A DNA stretch of 64,000 nucleotides from Bryum argenteum (Eukaryota; Streptophyta; Bryopsida; Bryales; Bryaceae): positions 1,389,263 to 1,453,262 of the forward strand of contig CM073330.1 of assembly GCA_037043015.1 (NCBI GenBank). Direction: 5' to 3'. Made by a program: the position numbers and the translations under genes. Below, piece by piece: positions 59,301 to 64,000 of the stretch. Each line of letters starts with the position of its first letter. Position 1 is the stretch's first letter. The notes beneath the pieces are model-generated. The model did no database searches and had not been told where the DNA came from. It saw only the letters and a list, made by a program, of their open reading frames with translations.

Positions 59301-62300
59301 GGTGCACAATAGAATGAGAGATACCCGCAAAGAGTGACGATACGTGAGGAAATGGCTCGAGTGTGGATATCGCTGAGCCATCGATATCTTCTTCTCATCG
59401 CGGTTTGCTCCTCTAATTTGAATATCCTACAATCGCAAAAATGATTAGATACTCACTCATGCCATTATGATAGAAAACATGACAAAAGACCACACTATAG
59501 TAGGATACATCAATAATGGTCAGGTCTTGAATTAGCTCGTGATATATTACAAAACCGATTAAGATCCGTTGATGATTCAAGAGGAGCAAAGGAATGATAC
59601 TCACATGGGGATCTGTTTCAAAGTCTAGCTCGAGTTGGCCTTGGTCGTCCTCCCAGAGATTGTACAGAACAATCTTTGTACCATGGTCCTTCATTCCTAC
59701 GAACTGCAGAGGCAGCAAAAACTTGCATAAATGTCTGAACAAGATATGCCATCCTCCATAGCTTACTCTCACATGACTGACATTCACGTCGAAGATACTA
59801 GTGTAGCAACAACAGACCCTGGTTCAAGAGCAACGGTCTCAAAATTACGCAGTTATGCTATTCCTGGTCGCACATCGATGCACATGCTATTACGCTTAGC
59901 GATGAACTGAACATAAATTATTGAGTGTGTTGAGCTGAGCTCCCCAGACGATAGACATCGCCTTGCATCTCGAACTCAGCCATACTCAAGGCTAGTAACA
60001 AAACTAACCTGATCAAACAGCTCGTCCTCGCTACCATAAGGAGACCAAGTCTGAATCGTCTCCAGGTTGTGAGTCCAATCGTTCGCAGTTGTCCTCGTCA
60101 ACTTCCACACCTTTCCATCTCCAATTTCATAATCGATCTGCACAGATGAAGGACCTCTATTGAGAATGCTCACCACGTGGAACGTTCATTATAAGTGAAG
60201 AACACCTGCTATATATGATAATTACGCTTAATTATATCTTGCTGAAGATTTACACCACTATTTTGAAGACAACTTGGCCCTCAATCCTTCACCGAGGAAA
60301 TGAAAGAACCCTGATCTTTCGTTTTGTAAGGACTAATCTTATGCTGCTGATATACTCTCAACTTTTACCACCTGTCATAAAGGATCCAAGTAAGTAAATT
60401 TGAAGTATTCTCACCATTGGTACTACAATATCATCATGCCCAGTTTGTCGTAAAAAAGTGAATGAGAGCATGCCTATGCTCTGAGTAGCTCTGTCAACCA
60501 ACCAGACATAGGACCGAACGTGTTAACAGATACCATGATTCTCAACCTTACGACGTCTTAAATGGAACGGTCCAGACTGATTTGCAATCAAACAGCTAGT
60601 CAAAGCTTCTGTAATTGAAATGCGCGAAGACATACTTAAGTGTGCTCATGAATAACCAAAGAGAACGACTTCAAGTAAAAGACAGTGGTAATGGCATTGA
60701 ACTAACCTGTGACCATTGGAAGCACAAGAGCGAGAAAATACAATCACATCAGCTCCAAGACGCATGGTACTTGTCTTGAAACCATTTCCATCTGCGAGTC
60801 GGGCATCATCACAAAACCTTACTTTTGTGCAGCCCACCATGCAGAAGCTACTCAAAATGCAAAGCTGATACAGGTTATGTCAGATGATCCAGATATAAAG
60901 TCATCTGTATGCTCCACTTGCACTTTCAAATACGAGCTCAGACGAAGCCGAGACGAAATGTTTGTCGGTAAATCCAGTCCACCTACGTGCTATAAATCCA
61001 TTGACGCTATACATTTGTATGGTGATGTAAAGATGGAAATGGGCTCTGAATCCATTGCCAGACGGAAAGAAAAGACGACCTCTAAGCACTTTAAGTTCTG
61101 GGAAAGGAATACGAACATTGACCGATAGTGTTGGCGCTTTTGCTCTTTGCAGAGTATCCAAGGGACATGCATTGACGCATTCGATCGGGATTCATCCCAC
61201 CACCGTCGTCTGAAAATTAAGAAAATCAGTATGTGGTTGATCCATACCTGACACTATTGAAACAAGATCACACGTAACGCATGATTACAAATGTACAAGT
61301 AGATGACACCCAAGACTACTGATACCAACACAGGCAATCCACATAAAACCCGACGGTTGTGTAAAGAAGACCCTGATGCAATCATGTAAGTACATTACAG
61401 CGGTTCTTTGATTTAAGAACCAGCCAGAACTGCTTACCCTCAATAACAAGCATTGGAGAACGATTTCTAGGGTGCAAGGCGACATCCAAATTCACAAATG
61501 TTGCACCATTCACGACCTGGACCCAAACAAAGACCATTGTCAGTGAGTTGAATCAGTATCTAACAAACTCCACATCACGAGATACAAGAGAGTACTGTAT
61601 ACATTTAGAGTGGTAGAACTCAAAGCTTCAAAGTTACCGTCTGTTTAAGCACAAATTAGCGGAAAGTACTAGGTCTTCTAGAGTGACGAGGAACCAAAAG
61701 CGTCTTGGATTTGGATTCATGATGAGAAGCTAACAATCCTGTTTAGGCGAATGACAAACCATACCTCGTCCACTGCATTGTCCACTAGTTCGGCAACAGC
61801 TGGAAAAACACCGATTTCCATTAGAGCTTCACTCCAACAATTCAGCAAAACCTCCAAGTAGTAAAATTCAATCAAGTCAATGCCTCTTACAACTTAAATA
61901 AGTAATCTAGAGTAGAAACACGTATCACGTAGAGGTAATTGCAGCAGTTCCGTTGTCTGACAAATCCATCTACTCAAATCTTAACATCTGCATCTTTTCA
62001 AAAGCACGAAGTCGATGAGATGTAAGTGGAGTATACCTCCAAGTGCCCATCTGTGACTAGTTGCATTGGCGTGAAGAAACTTAGGGTGAACCCTAACGTG
62101 GTCAATGCCTCCTGAATGCATGAAACACAAAGGTGATTAAATAATGTCGCTTCTCATGCCGGTGATCATGTTTTGACAGTATATACATTGCTTCCTGTGG
62201 ACATGAATGCCGCCCCTGGGGCATAAACCTCCAATACATACTCTTCAATGAACATACACGGGGTCATTTGAGCAGCACTCTCTCCATCGCTATCCCTACT

Positions 62301-62786
62301 CATGTTTTCAGCAGAGCAACGCTCACTGGAGAATACCCGCTAATAAACGAGAAATACTCGTGCAAAGGAAAAAGAATGTCCACCTCCTTGTTGCATTGCA
62401 ACGGCAGGCTGGCCTTCATAGTCTCCAGCTTTCCAGAACTGCTTGCAACTGGTGCGAGTGCGCACAGAATCCTCCTCTACAGAAGGTTGGGGGAAAAAGG
62501 GCAATGCAATCGGTGAAGCACTTTTAACTTCATGTTCTAAATCTTTTTGCGCCTGATTTTTCAAGTTTTCGTACCCCCATGCTGCGTTCAGTCGCAAATC
62601 ATGCACAGGCTCTAGCTTCTGCTTCTTCTGCAAAAACCCTGCGCCCCATGGGCTTTCCGATGGACTCTCTCTTTTACCATGTTGCTCCTCCCCCTCTCGG
62701 GGCTCATCACTGTTGGTACTGCTAGAACTCAGCTCATACACATCGTCTGTCTCTTCTTCCCTCTTCACAGCCCCCGGTGCAGACAT
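56335..62786 (-). CDS. MORC: MORC-family GHKL ATPase, about 21 exons
   Basis: Plant MORC proteins are nuclear GHKL ATPases that compact chromatin and support transposon silencing and, in angiosperms, immunity. Coding exons in order: 62786-62384 (acidic/Ser N-terminus MSAPGAVKREEETDD), 62111-62037 (HVRVHPKFLHANATSHRWAL), 61799-61765 (AVAELVDNAVDE, the ATP/Mg Asn), 61516-61438 (VVNGATFVNLDV), 61209-61117 (DDGGGMNPDRMRQCMSLGYS), 60791-60707 (YGNGFKTSTMRLGADVIVFS), 60490-60415, 60137-60009, 59703-59605, 59426-59325, 59151-58992, 58854-58759, 58557-58506 (PFWKIWNCTGSDGRGIIG), 58343-58232, 58113-58034, about 57775-57490, about 57415-57350, about 57200-57058, about 56933-56852, about 56703-56552 and about 56405-56335. 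The first 15 are GT-AG and in phase. Bergerat motifs are complete. The C-terminus is a coiled coil (LEEQSEQ, LEQQQAVFRRNLEKCIRER, VRELESENHRLR). Last exon boundaries are less certain. No lesion seen. Confidence 0.92.
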
Positions 62787-64000
62787 TGCTGCACCTTATA
62801 TCTTTCTGTCAGTAGTGTGTGCAGCAGGAGACGGACCTGAACATTGTTTGCTACAGAGCACTATTTCGTATGCTCCCGACCGTTACATCCCTCAAAGTAT
62901 TAATATTTAAAAAAGAAACTGCGTCGTTCTTCTTAAGTCCGCTACTTAATGTAATCAGCGTACTGCAATGCCCTCCCATCAACTTCTTCTCGATTCCACA
63001 GCTTAACGTACTCAAACATCCGTCCGCTTTAACTCCTACCAAACCTGGAAACTAAAATTCCACCGATCGCCACTCGCACCAAATTGGTCCTATACAACAG
63101 TATCCAGTTCCCCGAAACCAGAAAACTAAAACCCGAATCAAGTCCCGGTCGCAACTTCAAAAAATCTGGAGTATCACAAAGTACGAGCGTTCCAGCATTG
63201 CTAGTCAAAGAAGTCACTTAAAAACGCCAGCCATTCAACAGTCTTGATCAGTACACCGTCGGCACGATAAAGTAAAACGCCCCGGCAGTCAGCACAGCCA
63301 ATTCACCACCTTCAGCTCGTCATCAACCTGCTAACTACGACTGGAATCTACACGACACCTTTCACACCCCGAACGCTTCGAAACAAACGAACCGTACAGT
63401 TACTCTCTTTTTCTTCTGAATCGAATCACATGCAGCAGGTGCGACATTTGGAGCATCTCTACACCAGCGTTCCACAGCCTCTAATGAACCTGGACCGGAA
63501 AATGAACGGTACGTAAGGGCTCGGGTCCAAGAAAACAAAGTTCCTGAGCGTGAACTGAAGCAGCGAAATCGTGCGAAGGAGCAATAACTAAGCCTCATGC
63601 GGGAGTATTGTGTGCAAACTTGTTCGAAACCCTGGTCGTGGCGTAACTGCTACGATACGGCACCATATCGGCCACGGAAAAGCTCGGAAGATGCACCGGA
63701 ACGAGCTCTTTCCGGTCGTGACGGTCTATCAATCCGCAACTACGAGGAAAACGGCCTAAATTTCCACCCCGTTCGTGATCGGACTACTGTGTTGTCAAGA
63801 GTTTTTGTCTGTTTTGTTCAGGTGGTCCTTCTCGAGGTTTAGTGAAGGGGGAAGACAGTGTTCCCGTGCATGTTCCCCACCTGCCCCGTACTAGTTCCCA
63901 ACTGCCGCTGCTAAAATGCATGGAGAGTGTTGAGGTTTCGAATGGCTTTCATGTGACACATTCATGTGCTAAGAAAGAGCGTGGGCAATTTAATGATATC
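62787..64000 (-). promoter_or_regulatory. 5' flank of the MORC gene
   Basis: Contains the presumed 5' UTR and promoter. An 81-codon plus-strand open frame at 63597-63842 is more GC-rich than its surroundings but matches nothing I know. No clear TATA box was chosen. Confidence 0.35.

Noticed and set aside
56335-62786. Possibility that MORC is also a pseudogene
   Set aside because: The first 15 exons join in phase with complete ATPase motifs and no stops; only the last few boundaries are uncertain.
13348-62786. A functional TNL-MORC immune gene cluster
   Set aside because: The two lie about 39 kb apart across repeats, the TNL is broken, and there is no evidence of co-regulation.
63597-63842. 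81-codon plus-strand frame near the right edge
   Set aside because: No known similarity and it overlaps the likely MORC promoter; the evidence is too weak to call a gene.

Overview
The window looks like nuclear DNA of a land plant, most likely a moss. It has intron-rich genes with canonical GT-AG junctions, a TIR-NBS-LRR gene whose TIR opens with the bryophyte-style motif YDVFLNHRGPD, a plant MORC gene and a SMARCAL1/CHR18-like gene. The rest is long AT-rich repeat sequence. Naming a species is not possible from the sequence alone.

Layout: (1) 1-4.2 kb: short duplications, a 15-bp tandem repeat, then an intact six-exon gene of unknown function (475 aa, predicted membrane protein). (2) 5.2-12.4 kb: a SMARCAL1-like annealing-helicase locus with almost every exon recognisable but several reading-frame lesions, so probably a pseudogene. 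(3) 13.3-17.1 kb: a TIR-NBS-LRR locus with one stop and one frameshift. (4) 17.9-19.0 kb: a degenerate minisatellite with primer-binding-site-like tails, perhaps a retroelement leader fossil. (5) 20.8-21.8 kb: a single-exon 310-aa gene of unknown function on the minus strand. (6) about 24.1-45.8 kb: a tandem array of 5.7-6.4 kb units, three whole and one truncated. Each begins with a minus-strand gene for an unrecognised small protein of about 90 aa, followed by three related plus-strand modules, a short TTAA-flanked element and, in two units, a scrap of chloroplast psbD. (7) 45.8-52.1 kb: TTAA-flanked transposon-like elements, one nested in another. (8) 49.9-55.4 kb: a large palindrome carrying two inverted tRNA-Val(CAC) genes and a small near-perfect hairpin in its centre. 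(9) 56.3-62.8 kb: an apparently intact MORC ATPase gene on the minus strand.

The strongest candidate for something undescribed is the array gene. All four copies keep an open frame. Length differences in an acidic segment are whole codons, and most core nucleotide differences are silent, which indicates a protein under selection. The second is a family of non-autonomous elements with CCCCTAAACG-type terminal inverted repeats flanked by TTAA. One arm of the palindrome preserves the empty TTAA site for one of them, which fixes the target duplication directly and suggests piggyBac-like mobilisation.

Functional links are limited. TNL receptors and plant MORC proteins both belong to immunity and silencing in angiosperms, but here they lie about 39 kb apart and the TNL looks broken. 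SMARCAL1 and the TNL are damaged, while MORC, the 475-aa gene and the array genes look intact.
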